DNA of 46,302 nt from Roseofilum capinflatum BLCC-M114 (lineage in GTDB: Bacteria; Cyanobacteriota; Cyanobacteriia; Cyanobacteriales; Desertifilaceae). Of this stretch, positions 26,579 to 34,823 are shown in pieces (within the stretch, counting starts at the first letter, position 1; each line of letters begins with the position of its first letter). The stretch lies in the NCBI RefSeq assembly GCF_030068505.1, contig NZ_JAQOSO010000031.1, positions 1 to 46,302 on the forward strand. The letters run 5' to 3'. Below the pieces are notes generated by a model. The model ran no database searches. It was not told the origin of the DNA and saw only the letters and a program-made list of their open reading frames with translations. Position numbers and translations under genes: made by a program.

Positions 26579-29320
26579 ATGAACCGTTCTAACTTTCCCC
26601 GCTCTCTTTCCCTAAGACTTGTCCTTATTGTTCCCTTTGTATTGCAAATCTTTGCCGTAGTGGGATTAACCGGATGGCTTTCCTTACGAAATGGTCAAAA
26701 ATCAGTTAACGATGTTACAGCTCAGTTGCGTCAGGAAATTACAGCTCGAATTGAAGAAAACCTGACAAGTTACATGGAACTGCCCCATACGATTAACCAC
26801 ATCAACGAAGATATGGTCAAACTCGGCAAGTTAAATGTAGATGACCAAGATGACTTGAGAGTATATTTCCGTCAGCAACTCGAATCATTTAAATCGCTTA
26901 ATTACATTTCTTTTGGCAGTGAACGAGGACAATATACTTCTGTTGATAGAACAACAACAGATGGTTCATTTCGCATTAGTTGGTTAACCCAAGCTCCAGG
27001 TGATTTACATATTTATGCAGCCGATAGTACAGGAGAGAGAGGAGAGATTTTAAATGTTTTTCCTGATTACGACCCACGTCGCCGTCCTTGGTATCGCGCT
27101 CCCATCGAAGAAGGGGATGCAGCTTGGAGTGCAATTCATACATTGTATGCCCAATCTGTCTTGGCCATTAATGCGAGTCATGCTTTATATAGTGAAACAG
27201 ATACCCTTCTTGGAGTTTTTACTGTAAACTTTAGTTTAGCACAAATCAATGACTTTCTGAACAGTCTAAACGTCGGTCAATCTGGAAAAACGTTTATTGT
27301 TGAACGCTCTGGAGAATTGGTCGCCAGTTCCGTAGATGTAGAGCCATTTAAGATTACCGAAGACCAGAAAGCGACTCGACTACAAGCCATAGAAGTTGAC
27401 GATCCTCTGATCCAGGCTGCCGCTCGCTATCTAGAAGAAGAATTTGGAGAATTAACTCTAATTAATCAGAGCCAACAACTCACTTTTTCTATCGATAATG
27501 AACGGCAGTTTGTACAAGTCTTGCCTTTTTCTGATGGTCGTAACTTAGATTGGCTGATTGTGGTGGTGGTTCCTGAATCAGATTTTATGGAGCAAATTAA
27601 CGCTAACACTCGTAGCACTATTTTGATTTGTTTAATTGCTTTAGGTTTAGCCATTTGCTTAGGGCTTTATACCTCATCTTGGATTTCCCGTCCCCTTGTT
27701 TCCTTAATTGAGTCCTCAGAAGCCATCGCTCAGGGAGATTTAGAAGGACGAGTTGTTGAGGGTAAGATTGCTGAGTTAAATACTCTGGCCAATGTTTTTA
27801 ATCGCATGGCCACTCAACTGAAATCCGCCTTTACTCACTTAGAACAAAAAGTGGCTGAACGCACGTCTGAACTGGAAAAATCTAAAGAAGCGGCTGATAG
27901 TGCCAACCAAGCGAAAAGTGAATTTCTCGCGAATATGAGCCATGAATTACGCACCCCTTTGAATGGTATTTTAGGCTATGCACAAATTATGCACCGTGCG
28001 ACAGACTTAAATCAATATCGCAAGGGTGTAGAAGTGATTGAACAAGCGGGTTCCCACTTACTGACGTTGATTAATGATATTCTCGATTTGGCTAAAATTG
28101 AAGCTAAAAAAATGGAACTTGCGCCCAAAGATTTTCATTTTCAATCTTTTTTACTGGGGGTGGCAGAAATAGCGCGAGTACGGGCAGAAAATAAAGGTGT
28201 TACCCTGAATTTTCAACCTTCCGATCATTTACCAAAGGGAGTAAAAGCCGATGAAAAACGTCTGCGACAAGTGTTACTAAACTTGTTGGGAAATGCGATT
28301 AAGTTTACTGAGCAGGGTCAAGTGATCTTTACCGTTACTACGGTTCAGGATTCAGGACAGAAATCAGTGAAAAATGAGAGTAAAACTTCACTCCAGTCTA
28401 CTGTAAGAGTTTGCTTCACAATCCAAGATACAGGAGTAGGAATGACTCCTGAACAAGTCGAAAAAATATTTCTGCCCTTTGAACAAGTGGGTTCTCGATC
28501 TAAACAGTCAGAAGGGACGGGTCTAGGGTTAACTATTTCTAGTCAAATTGTGGCGATGATGGGGAGTAAAATTGAAGTGCAAAGCACTTTAGGAAAAGGA
28601 AGCACTTTTTGGTTTGAAGTCGATCTTCCTCTGTCTGAGGAATGGGTGAGCCGGGCAACTGTATCAAAACAAGGAAAGATTGTTGGCTATAGTGGAAAAC
28701 GGCAAAAAATTCTGGTTGTTGACGATCGCCCGATCAACCGTACTGTTGTGATTGAAGTGTTACATCCATTAGGGTTTGTCATGGCAGAAGCAGAGAATGG
28801 AAGTGAAGGACTGAAGAAATTGATGGAATTTGAACCCGATTTTGTGGTTACGGATATTATGATGCCAGAAATGGATGGGTATGAGTTGGCGCGAAACATT
28901 CGGGAATCTTATTCTCAAAAGTTACCTATTTTAGCCGCTAGTGCAAGTGTATCCTTGGCCGATCAAAGTTTGGCGATCGCGGCTGGATGCAATGAGTTTA
29001 TCGATAAACCGTTAGATATCGAGAAATTCTTGGCTTGTCTGCAAAAATACTTAAACTTGCAATGGATTTACGAGGAAGAAGAAAAGAATGTTACATCAGA
29101 ACTCTCTCAGTCTCAGATGCTTTTCCCCCATGAAAGGGAGCTAAAACCTTTGTATGATGCGGTAAAAATTGGCGATATCGAGAGTGTAGAAGTCCAAGCA
29201 CAGCAGTTAAAAGAGCAGGAAACCCAATATCAAGAATTTTGCGATCGCCTCCTAGAATTAGCTGCTGAGTTTGATGAGTCGGGAATGATGCAATTACTGG
29301 AGGCTCACAAGTCTTCGTGA
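26579..29320 (+). CDS. Hybrid sensor histidine kinase (Cache-HAMP-HisKA-HATPase-REC)
   Basis: 913 residues. TM1 is at about 11-32, then an extracytoplasmic double-Cache sensor to about 335 with the typical [12 protein letters not shown]2 ([17 protein letters not shown], about 345-363) leads to HAMP. The phospho-acceptor is H455 in [18 protein letters not shown]-binding boxes follow: [17 protein letters not shown] and GTGLGLTI. A receiver domain has VVDDRPINR and acceptor D759 in [12 protein letters not shown], and its lysine in FIDKPLD. The C-terminal 70 residues form a helical tail with no canonical HPt histidine. A partner response regulator is not adjacent. Confidence 0.92.
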   Translation: MNRSNFPRSLSLRLVLIVPFVLQIFAVVGLTGWLSLRNGQKSVNDVTAQLRQEITARIEENLTSYMELPHTINHINEDMVKLGKLNVDDQDDLRVYFRQQLESFKSLNYISFGSERGQYTSVDRTTTDGSFRISWLTQAPGDLHIYAADSTGERGEILNVFPDYDPRRRPWYRAPIEEGDAAWSAIHTLYAQSVLAINASHALYSETDTLLGVFTVNFSLAQINDFLNSLNVGQSGKTFIVERSGELVASSVDVEPFKITEDQKATRLQAIEVDDPLIQAAARYLEEEFGELTLINQSQQLTFSIDNERQFVQVLPFSDGRNLDWLIVVVVPESDFMEQINANTRSTILICLIALGLAICLGLYTSSWISRPLVSLIESSEAIAQGDLEGRVVEGKIAELNTLANVFNRMATQLKSAFTHLEQKVAERTSELEKSKEAADSANQAKSEFLANMSHELRTPLNGILGYAQIMHRATDLNQYRKGVEVIEQAGSHLLTLINDILDLAKIEAKKMELAPKDFHFQSFLLGVAEIARVRAENKGVTLNFQPSDHLPKGVKADEKRLRQVLLNLLGNAIKFTEQGQVIFTVTTVQDSGQKSVKNESKTSLQSTVRVCFTIQDTGVGMTPEQVEKIFLPFEQVGSRSKQSEGTGLGLTISSQIVAMMGSKIEVQSTLGKGSTFWFEVDLPLSEEWVSRATVSKQGKIVGYSGKRQKILVVDDRPINRTVVIEVLHPLGFVMAEAENGSEGLKKLMEFEPDFVVTDIMMPEMDGYELARNIRESYSQKLPILAASASVSLADQSLAIAAGCNEFIDKPLDIEKFLACLQKYLNLQWIYEEEEKNVTSELSQSQMLFPHERELKPLYDAVKIGDIESVEVQAQQLKEQETQYQEFCDRLLELAAEFDESGMMQLLEAHKSS

Positions 29321-29349
29321 TGGTAATCTTTTTCGCTACATACGGGGGT

Positions 29350-30015
29350 TTAAGCTCGGAACTGTTCCATTAACCAAGCGGTAGTCGCTGACTGATTTTC
29401 TTGACGCGATCGCGCTAAGGCTTGCTCTAAAATTTCTAAGCGCAATCCCGGTAATACTTGCGACTCGCGGATGCGTCTGGAACTGTGATCGGGGGCGATC
29501 GCAAAAGCGATAATTTCCTGCTCTTGCACATTCACAATCCAATATTCGGGAATTCCTAACTCCTCATATTGCAATCGTTTCGCGCCCAAATCATCCCCTA
29601 GAGAGGTATCCGAGATTTCGATCGCTAAACTCGGCAAAGGATACACCTCTACATCAATCACCCTCGTTCCCCAAGGAATCGCATCCGCATTTTCCCCAAT
29701 GTAATAGGACGCATCTGGCTGAAATTCAGACACTCCCGATCGGCGATAGGAACAATTATCATGGCCATTAATTGGGATACCTTGAAGAGTCGCAAATAAG
29801 CCAACGCTAAGAATAATTGTGGTATGGTCTTTAGAATGATCGGAGCCAGTAGACATGGGTTCAAATCTCATTCTTCCCTGATAGTAATAGCCTTTGAGCT
29901 GATCTGATTCTGGAGCATCAGCCTGTTTCACGAACTCTTCCCAGGGAGCAGAGAGCCAAGTATTTAACGGGATTTCTGTGGTTAATTGCAATAGAGTCGT
30001 CACGTCAGTAGCCAT
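29350..30015 (-). CDS. Uma2 family (DUF820) restriction-endonuclease-fold protein
   Basis: 221 residues from the ATG at 30015; an upstream start at 30072 lacks support. Uma2 proteins are PD-(D/E)XK-fold putative nucleases abundant in cyanobacteria. Key stretches are GYYYQGRMRFEPM, QPDASYYIG, LAIEISDTSLGDDLGAKRLQYEELGIPEYWIVN and VLPGLRLEIL. The PD of QPDAS and the E-x-S motif are kept. Function is unknown; many are carried in multiple copies. Confidence 0.8.
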   Translation of the reverse strand: MATDVTTLLQLTTEIPLNTWLSAPWEEFVKQADAPESDQLKGYYYQGRMRFEPMSTGSDHSKDHTTIILSVGLFATLQGIPINGHDNCSYRRSGVSEFQPDASYYIGENADAIPWGTRVIDVEVYPLPSLAIEISDTSLGDDLGAKRLQYEELGIPEYWIVNVQEQEIIAFAIAPDHSSRRIRESQVLPGLRLEILEQALARSRQENQSATTAWLMEQFRA

Positions 30016-30117
30016 AGGAAATTGACTGCTGTGTTCAGTATAGCGCGATATCAGGCTACCAAGATATGGCAAAATTGAGAGAGATATCTAGGTAAGTAGA
30101 GTTAGGCTGGAGGTGTC

Positions 30118-30453
30118 ATGAGGTGGCAGTCTAATCTTGAGATCTCGTTAGAGGCGATCGCTGATTTTTGTCAGCGTTGGCAAATTGTTGAATTATCAGT
30201 CTTTGGTTCTATCTTGCGCGATGATTTTAACTCCAACAGCGATATCGATTTCTTATTCACCCTCTCTCCAGATGCTCATTGGGGACTATTTAAACTATTG
30301 GAGATGCAGCAGGAACTAGAGAAATTAGTGTGCAGACCGGTGGATTTTGTGAGTAAAAGGGCGATAGAGCGTAGCGAAAATTGGCTGCGACGTGAAGAAA
30401 TTTTAGGAAATGCAGAGATTATCTATGAAGTCCGATCGTCAAACATTACTTGA
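30118..30453 (+). CDS. MNT-type minimal nucleotidyltransferase (MntA-like antitoxin)
   Basis: 111 residues. The nucleotidyltransferase motif GSILRDDFNSNSDIDFLF (GS..R.D....SD.D) is complete, with RPVDFVSKRAIE following. In HEPN/MNT toxin-antitoxin pairs MntA silences the HEPN RNase by adenylylating it. The HEPN reading frame begins inside the end of this gene (29-bp overlap), but only its first 36 codons survive, so this looks like an antitoxin left without a toxin. Confidence 0.85.
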   Translation: MRWQSNLEISLEAIADFCQRWQIVELSVFGSILRDDFNSNSDIDFLFTLSPDAHWGLFKLLEMQQELEKLVCRPVDFVSKRAIERSENWLRREEILGNAEIIYEVRSSNIT

Positions 30454-30535
30454 TATTCTAAAAGCAGCTCGCTTTTTTCTGAGGTTAATTCAGGGTTTGA
30501 ACAATACAGACATTAATGATAATCAGGATAAGTAA
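30425..30535 (+). pseudogene. Truncated HEPN-domain toxin (HepT-like)
   Basis: Thirty-six codons beginning MKSDRQTLLDILKAARFFL, overlapping the MNT gene. The sequence matches the first helix of HepT-type HEPN proteins, which are about 110 residues long. The catalytic RX4-6H motif and the rest of the bundle are missing. The reading frame stops 2 bp before the end of the convergent thiO-like gene. It is too short for a functional toxin. Confidence 0.7.
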
Positions 30536-30537
30536 TA

Positions 30538-31617
30538 TCAAGTTAATTCCATATTCTCCCTGAGAATCTGGGCCGTTGCTGGAGCGAGTAAGACTCCATT
30601 ACGATAATGGCCGGTGGCTAACCAGACTTGCTCGTAACCGGGAAGTTGACGAAGAATGGGAGCGGGTTGGTTGTGGGGACGGGGGCGTAAACCTGACCAT
30701 TGCTGGGTAATATTTAAATGTTGGAGACTGGGACAAAAGGCGATCGCCGCTTCCATCACCCCCTTAAGCAACTGCTCATCTGCCATCACCTCACCTTCTT
30801 CGTCGGGAAATTCTACGGTAGCGCCCACCCAATAGCGACCTGCTTCTAACGGAACGAGATGCACATCACCAGAGGTAATCACGGGTTGAAACTTCGGATC
30901 GCCTAAAATTGCCCCTTCATAGGCGATCGCCTGGCCCAAAACCGCGCGAATATCTAGAGGACTCTGCAAATATTGGGCGAGAAATGGACTGCCCAAACCC
31001 GCAGCAATAATCACGCGATCGCCTTGCCATTGCTGAGATGCAGTTTGTACCCGATACCTCCCATCCTCCGCCACCAGGTTCACCACTTCTTCCCCAAACT
31101 CAAACTGCACCCCCCGCATTTGAGCCGCCTGAATCAAACATTCGGTTAAAATTTGGGGATGAACCTGGCGATCTTGGGGAGAATACACCGCTCCCAGACA
31201 CCCCTCAACCGCCAAATGGGGACACCGTTCTTGTAGGGTTTCTCGACTCCATAATTGCAGATCCCATCCTTGTTTTTGGCGAGTTTCGGCTAATTTCTGT
31301 TTTTGCTGCCACTGTTTTTCATCGCTACAGAGCATCAAAATCCCTTGGCGGTTATAGGGAATTTCCCGCTCACAGAGGGCTTCTAGTTCGGGGATTAAGG
31401 TATCATAGCGGCGAATACTGGTCTGTCGCATTTGCCAGGCTCTACCCTTAGTTTTCTGGCTAATGCATCCCATCAGCACTCCCAAGGCGGAGCTAGTACA
31501 GCCTTGCACTCCAGGGGTGCGATCGATGACGGTAATTTCAACTTCTGCAACAGAGGAGAGTTCGTAGGCGATCGTTGCCCCAATTACACCCGCTCCAATA
31601 ATCAAAATTTGCGTCAT
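30538..31617 (-). CDS. thiO: FAD-dependent glycine/D-amino-acid oxidase (ThiO-like)
   Basis: 359 residues. The N-terminal Rossmann motif IIGAGVIGATIAYELS binds FAD, and DRVIIAAGLGSPF and the C-terminal GHYRNGVLLAPATA are DAO-family marks. ThiO oxidises glycine to iminoglycine for the thiazole ring of thiamine; some relatives act on other amines. No thi gene is adjacent, so ThiO is the likely but not proven identity. The stop lies 2 bp past the HEPN remnant of the convergent pair. Confidence 0.78.
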   Translation of the reverse strand: MTQILIIGAGVIGATIAYELSSVAEVEITVIDRTPGVQGCTSSALGVLMGCISQKTKGRAWQMRQTSIRRYDTLIPELEALCEREIPYNRQGILMLCSDEKQWQQKQKLAETRQKQGWDLQLWSRETLQERCPHLAVEGCLGAVYSPQDRQVHPQILTECLIQAAQMRGVQFEFGEEVVNLVAEDGRYRVQTASQQWQGDRVIIAAGLGSPFLAQYLQSPLDIRAVLGQAIAYEGAILGDPKFQPVITSGDVHLVPLEAGRYWVGATVEFPDEEGEVMADEQLLKGVMEAAIAFCPSLQHLNITQQWSGLRPRPHNQPAPILRQLPGYEQVWLATGHYRNGVLLAPATAQILRENMELT

Positions 31618-31838
31618 ATCAAGTTCGCTTAAATACCCTAATTAAAAATCCAGGGAGCGAGACGCTCCCACTCCAGTCATATCAAAGAATTCGAGGAGTG
31701 CGGGCATCTTGCCCGCTTCTTAACAAATTAACCGGACTTGATATCATATCAAATCCAGCTAAACAGTTGTCATTGCGATCGCAGAGAAGCAATCCCTGAG
31801 ATTTGGATATTGTAGAGATTGCTTCATTCCGCTTCACT
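31618..31838. repeat. Spacer of short palindromic repeats
   Basis: No gene. It holds the small hairpins GGGAGCGAGACGCTCCC (about 31652-31668) and GCGGGCATCTTGCCCGC (about 31699-31715), types of short palindrome scattered in cyanobacterial genomes. Confidence 0.6.
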
Positions 31839-32006
31839 CTATAGCTAGTCTAAATGAGTTGTACAACGGGAATGCCCTCTCCCTTTCATGTCCGCAGGAA
31901 AATCCCTCTCCCAACGGATTCTTGACTTTTTCCCCCTTCTCCTGCGGGAGAAGGGGGTAGGGGGATGAGGGGCAGCTATTACATAACTCAATTTAGGTTT
32001 ACTATA
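31839..32006. mobile_element. MITE-like element with CTAAATGAGTT ends (copy B)
   Basis: A 168-bp non-coding element. The left end CTATAGCTAGTCTAAATGAG and the right end, read in reverse complement as TATAGTAAACCTAAATTGAG, are imperfect terminal inverted repeats. Inside is the GGGAGAGGG / CTTCTCCTGCGGGAGAAG dispersed repeat. It is the reverse of the element at 2777-2948. Confidence 0.6.
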
Positions 32007-32075
32007 TTCGCAATGACTTAATTAGGGTTGATTAACCAGACATGATATCATAATAATACTTGGGGAGTTATGCCA

Positions 32076-32417
32076 TCATAAATTAAGTGACTTTATTAAA
32101 GCTGCATTAACCTGTTCAATTAATTCTGGTGATAAGCTACCTAACTTTCTTTGAAAAACAGCTTCATTTACTGTGGCGATTTTATCGGATCTAATTAATG
32201 AAGTCTTCTTGAGTCCAGTTGGATCAAAGCTTTTATCTTCGTCAGAAACTAATACCCACGTTTCTGGTAAGTCACCATCAGGCGTTTTTGAGAAGATTCC
32301 TAAAATAATAGCTTCTTGCCGGTGAATAGCAACGACTAATGCCGGTCTGAGCTTATAACTAGCGAGATTACTAAAAGGAAAAGCCACTAACCAGATTTCA
32401 TGAATTTTAGGATTCAT
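32076..32417 (-). CDS. MazF/PemK-like toxin
   Basis: 113 residues from the ATG at 32417. MazF/PemK toxins are mRNA interferases of the CcdB fold. IHEIWLVAFPFSNLASYKLRPALVV is the family N terminus (P...D/N...KLRPALVV), and LIRSDKIATVNEAVFQRKLGSL is the conserved second block. It overlaps the antitoxin gene by 11 bp, the usual coupled arrangement. Sequence specificity of cleavage is unknown. Confidence 0.82.
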   Translation of the reverse strand: MNPKIHEIWLVAFPFSNLASYKLRPALVVAIHRQEAIILGIFSKTPDGDLPETWVLVSDEDKSFDPTGLKKTSLIRSDKIATVNEAVFQRKLGSLSPELIEQVNAALIKSLNL

Positions 32418-32589
32418 AAATCTCTTCCTCTGGATCGTTCCATTCTGGGAAACCGGTTTCAGCCAGTTGCATGAATTCTTTAGCTTCCAGAGCTTCTCTA
32501 ATTTCCTCAATCAGTTGATTAATTTCTTCTACCGGTAATTGTAGAATCATAGATTTGATTTGTTCTTGAGTCATGTTCTGAGTGGCCAT
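32407..32589 (-). CDS. Cognate small antitoxin of the MazF/PemK-like toxin
   Basis: 60 residues from the ATG at 32589. A helical N-terminal part (MTQEQIKSMILQLPVEEINQLIEEI) is followed by an acidic C-terminal tail (DPEEEIYES) typical of toxin-neutralising segments. There is no obvious AbrB or RHH signature, so the DNA-binding class is unclear. Context (upstream and overlapping the toxin) makes the role likely. Confidence 0.72.
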   Translation of the reverse strand: MATQNMTQEQIKSMILQLPVEEINQLIEEIREALEAKEFMQLAETGFPEWNDPEEEIYES

Positions 32590-32617
32590 AATCACTAAAC
32601 GAATATAAAGTAGTAAT

Positions 32618-33466
32618 CTATACACTTTGTCGTCTTAGAAAGGGAATCAGAGCCTCGCAGACTTTTTCCGGCCAGTCTTCTTGGGCATAATGACCCACTT
32701 CTTCTAAGGCAATAAATTCGGCTTGGGAGACCTTAGAAATTGCCTCTTTTGCGCTCGACTGTAATAACCAGGGATCGTTTTCTCCCCAAATGACTTGCAG
32801 GGGTTTTGACCATTGGGGGAGGGTGCTGCTAATTGTGGCTAAACTCGATTTTAGGTTCAGATTTCGCAAGGTTGCCAGTAGAGCGCGTCCAGCGGCCGAA
32901 GTTTCCAGGAAGGGACGACGATAAACATTAAGGTCTTTGTCATCGACTTGATAGGGCGATCCTCCTTCCAGGGTGCGATCGACAATCAGGGGATCTTGGG
33001 TCATCATTTCCCCGGCTAGGGGTAGGGTAAATTGCTGGATTTTCCAGGGGAGTTTGGCGTTGGCGCTCAGGGGGATGTTAATTAGGCTGAGGCGATGGAT
33101 GCGATCGCCATTTTCCAGAGCGTAGAGGAGTCCGGGAACACTGGTGTAGCCTTGCAGCACCAGGGACACTTGCTCTAATTCTAGACTATCGATGAGGTCA
33201 CCTAAAGCTTTAGCAAACGCTTCTGGAGTATAGGCAAAGTCCCGTTTTTCCGGTTGTCCTGATTGTCCCGCACCGATCCAGTCCGGGGCGATCGCCCAAA
33301 ATCCTTGTTCCGCTAAAGACGGCATAACCTCCCGCCAACTATAGCTTTGGGAGAGTAACCCATGAAGCAATAGAACCGGGGGTTTCTCGGTTGCTTGCAT
33401 CGGTTGCGCTTCTCGATAAAACCACTCTAGGGAACCGACTTTAATTTGCTTCTCCTCGATAGACAC
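32618..33466 (-). CDS. Alpha/beta-fold hydrolase lacking its nucleophile
   Basis: 282 residues of the epoxide hydrolase/haloalkane dehalogenase-like group. The oxyanion region LLLHGLLSQSYSW, the acid in WGENDPWL and the base in VGHYAQED are in place. The nucleophile elbow, usually HDWGG or GxSxG, reads LVLQGYTSVPG, so the Asp/Ser position is Gly. The protein is otherwise full length and undamaged. It may be a non-enzymatic binder, or the enzyme may use the following Thr. It sits upstream of the toxin-antitoxin pair with an overlapping or near-zero gap. Confidence 0.77.
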   Translation of the reverse strand: MSIEEKQIKVGSLEWFYREAQPMQATEKPPVLLLHGLLSQSYSWREVMPSLAEQGFWAIAPDWIGAGQSGQPEKRDFAYTPEAFAKALGDLIDSLELEQVSLVLQGYTSVPGLLYALENGDRIHRLSLINIPLSANAKLPWKIQQFTLPLAGEMMTQDPLIVDRTLEGGSPYQVDDKDLNVYRRPFLETSAAGRALLATLRNLNLKSSLATISSTLPQWSKPLQVIWGENDPWLLQSSAKEAISKVSQAEFIALEEVGHYAQEDWPEKVCEALIPFLRRQSV

Positions 33467-33587
33467 GCTTTTCCTTGGCTCCGTTTCGTTTCACTCAGAT
33501 GGGGTTAGCATACCGTGGTTTTTGCCTCCCTGAACAGTCTCTGTTTCCTGAGTGCAATTATTAATTTTTGTTAAAATCCGCCATTCT

Positions 33588-33619
33588 GTAGCGGTCACTA
33601 CAAAAATATTTGCTATAGT
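33588..33619 (+). promoter_or_regulatory. Candidate promoter with GTA-N8-TAC box
   Basis: GTAGCGGTCACTAC (33588-33601) fits the NtcA consensus GTA-N8-TAC exactly. TGCTATAGT (33611-33619) is a good extended -10. The 12-bp spacing between them is shorter than the 22-bp norm for NtcA activation, so if NtcA binds it would more likely overlap and repress. The promoter serves the 66-residue gene. Confidence 0.35.
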
Positions 33620-33668
33620 TAAAACTGTAAGGAAAAAAACACTTAATTAAACAACTGGAGAAACAATT

Positions 33669-33869
33669 ATGTTATCTACTAACGATCAAGCCCGCGCTTT
33701 AATGCACCGCCATCATCACCTCGTAAAAAATCGTCAACAGTCCATGCTTAACCGCTCTGCTGCTGAAGTAGGACTAGACAAAACTGGCGACTACTGGAAC
33801 AACATTCAAGGAAAACCCGTTGGCGGAGTTAGTGAAGCTTATGACCGCAGTGGTTCATCCATGAGCTAG
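33669..33869 (+). CDS. Conserved small cyanobacterial protein
   Basis: 66 residues, soluble. It has a His-rich motif MHRHHHLVKNRQQSML, then a region with DYWNNIQGKPVGG and a Gly/Ser tail. I do not recognise a family. It has a GGAG ribosome-binding site (8 nt), a clear promoter and a strong terminator, so it is an independent, probably well-expressed transcript. The His cluster could bind a metal. Confidence 0.65.
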   Translation: MLSTNDQARALMHRHHHLVKNRQQSMLNRSAAEVGLDKTGDYWNNIQGKPVGGVSEAYDRSGSSMS

Positions 33870-33908
33870 ATTTGAAAGGGATAAACCCTTTGTACTTTAA
33901 TAACCCCG

Positions 33909-33942
33909 GAAGGACGTTTCTGATTCAGAAGCGTCCTTCGTT
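33909..33942 (+). terminator. Strong terminator hairpin after the 66-residue gene
   Basis: GAAGGACG (33909-33916) pairs with CGTCCTTC (33932-33939), a T-G wobble continues the stem, and TTCTGA / TCAGAA (33918-33923 / 33925-33930) completes it, giving about 15 paired positions with a tiny loop. GTTT follows. It is a very stable intrinsic terminator. Confidence 0.75.
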
Positions 33943-33964
33943 TCATAAAAACCCAGTTTCATCA

Positions 33965-34099
33965 TAGTGGACTGTTTCGACTAAAATAGGGCTTTGTTTG
34001 TAGTAAGCACGAAGAGTGCTTAAAAGCCTAGCTGGAGATGGCTTGAGCAATCACTACAAACAAAATCTAATGCATCAAATTAGCTGAAACAGTCCAGTA
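33965..34099. mobile_element. 135-bp cloverleaf-like element flanked by TA
   Basis: Outer inverted ends TGGACTGTTTC and GAAACAGTCCA are flanked by TA at each side (33965-33966 and 34098-34099). Inside is a 12-bp perfect pair TTTGTTTGTAGT (33993-34004) / ACTACAAACAAA (34053-34064), enclosing two small hairpins, AAGCAC/GTGCTT (34005-34021) and AAGCC/GGCTT (34024-34044). TA flanks and inverted ends suggest a MITE of the IS630/Tc1-mariner type; a structured RNA is the other option. Confidence 0.55.
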
Positions 34100-34117
34100 G
34101 TGCCGTGACAACCCTAA

Positions 34118-34190
34118 AATGGTGGGTTACGGCGGATTGATAGATTGCTGTCAGAGTCTAGGTTTTAGCCGCCTAACCCACCCTACGCTA
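34118..34190. repeat. GGTGGGTTA inverted repeat and nearby spacer
   Basis: GGTGGGTTACGGCGG and CCGCCTAACCCACC form an imperfect inverted pair about 40 bp apart, a type of repeat common in cyanobacterial spacers. The remaining spacer to 34333 has no gene; GGGAATAG and CCCATTA heptamers lie at about 34285-34360. Confidence 0.55.
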
Positions 34191-34363
34191 ATGCTGCCTA
34201 TTTCGATCTAACGACGCTCAAACTTCTGTGGTATGTTCACGAAAAGACCGGTCATAGCTTGCTTTTATCGGTCAAGAAACAGGGAATTAGGGAATAGAGA
34301 ATAGGGAATGGGGAAGACAGAAACCGGGTTTCTATTACCCATTACCCATTACCCATTACCGCT

Positions 34364-34599
34364 CTAAGCGCTACCCGCTTTCACCAAATCAACGGGTGAG
34401 CTGGGTTGACTGTTCTGGTAGTCGGTGACCATTTTGCGGAATTGATCGCCCTCGATGGTTTCCTGGTCTAATAAAAGCTCCACGAGTTTATCCATTAAGG
34501 GGCGATTTTCCCGCAACAGCTTGCGAGCTTGTTCATGGCAACGGACGGCAATTTCTCGCACTTGGCGATCGATTTGGGTGGCGACTTCCTCTGAGTATA
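34364..34599 (-). pseudogene. ftsH: Headless fragment of ftsH (last 78 codons)
   Basis: The sequence from [20 protein letters not shown] to the stop repeats the C terminus of the intact ftsH at 39064. The alignment is 34365-34598 with 39065-39298, 234 nt, 26 differences (about 89% identity), no gaps. Only 6 of 77 residues differ, so most changes are synonymous and the copy has been under selection or comes from a relative. The 5' part is replaced by unrelated sequence. There is no start codon in frame with a plausible promoter. Confidence 0.85.
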
Positions 34600-34688
34600 A
34601 TGAGGCGGAGATCGCGCAGAATTTTGAATTGATGAAACAATCCATACCCAGTAAAAAGGAATAGGATCACATTCACAACTCCCCAAAC

Positions 34689-34823
34689 ATGAAATTGCAT
34701 AAATTTCACTCAAATCTGCTAAACTTGTTAAATATTAATCTACCGAGTTTAACCTATTTTCAAGAATCAGCAAAAAATGGTAAAATCATTTCGGACAAAA
34801 TTGGTAACCAAATAGGGAAATAA
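34689..34823 (+). CDS. Candidate 44-residue leader peptide or RiPP-like precursor
   Basis: A 44-codon frame starts at the ATG at 34689 and ends in TAATG, sharing its stop with the start of the MurL-like gene at 34823. This is the classic overlap for translational coupling. The peptide has a hydrophobic N-terminal half (SNLLNLLNINLPSLTYF) and a basic, Gly/Ile-rich end (KIISDKIGNQIGK), with no Cys. No strong ribosome-binding site precedes it. It also covers the best -35/-10 pair of the next gene, so the two interpretations compete. It could be a peptide substrate, a leader peptide or chance. Confidence 0.3.
   Translation: MKLHKFHSNLLNLLNINLPSLTYFQESAKNGKIISDKIGNQIGK
34758..34786 (+). promoter_or_regulatory. 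Sigma-70-like promoter of the MurL-like gene
   Basis: TTTCAA (34758-34763) and TAAAAT (34781-34786) are separated by exactly 17 bp, about 37 nt upstream of the ATG at 34823. The -10 is strong and the -35 moderate. Confidence 0.45.

Noticed and set aside
34334-34360. Tandem CCCATTA as a possible CRISPR or origin iteron
   Set aside because: The 7-bp units have no spacers, and the same array appears next to unrelated genes, so it is a simple repeat.
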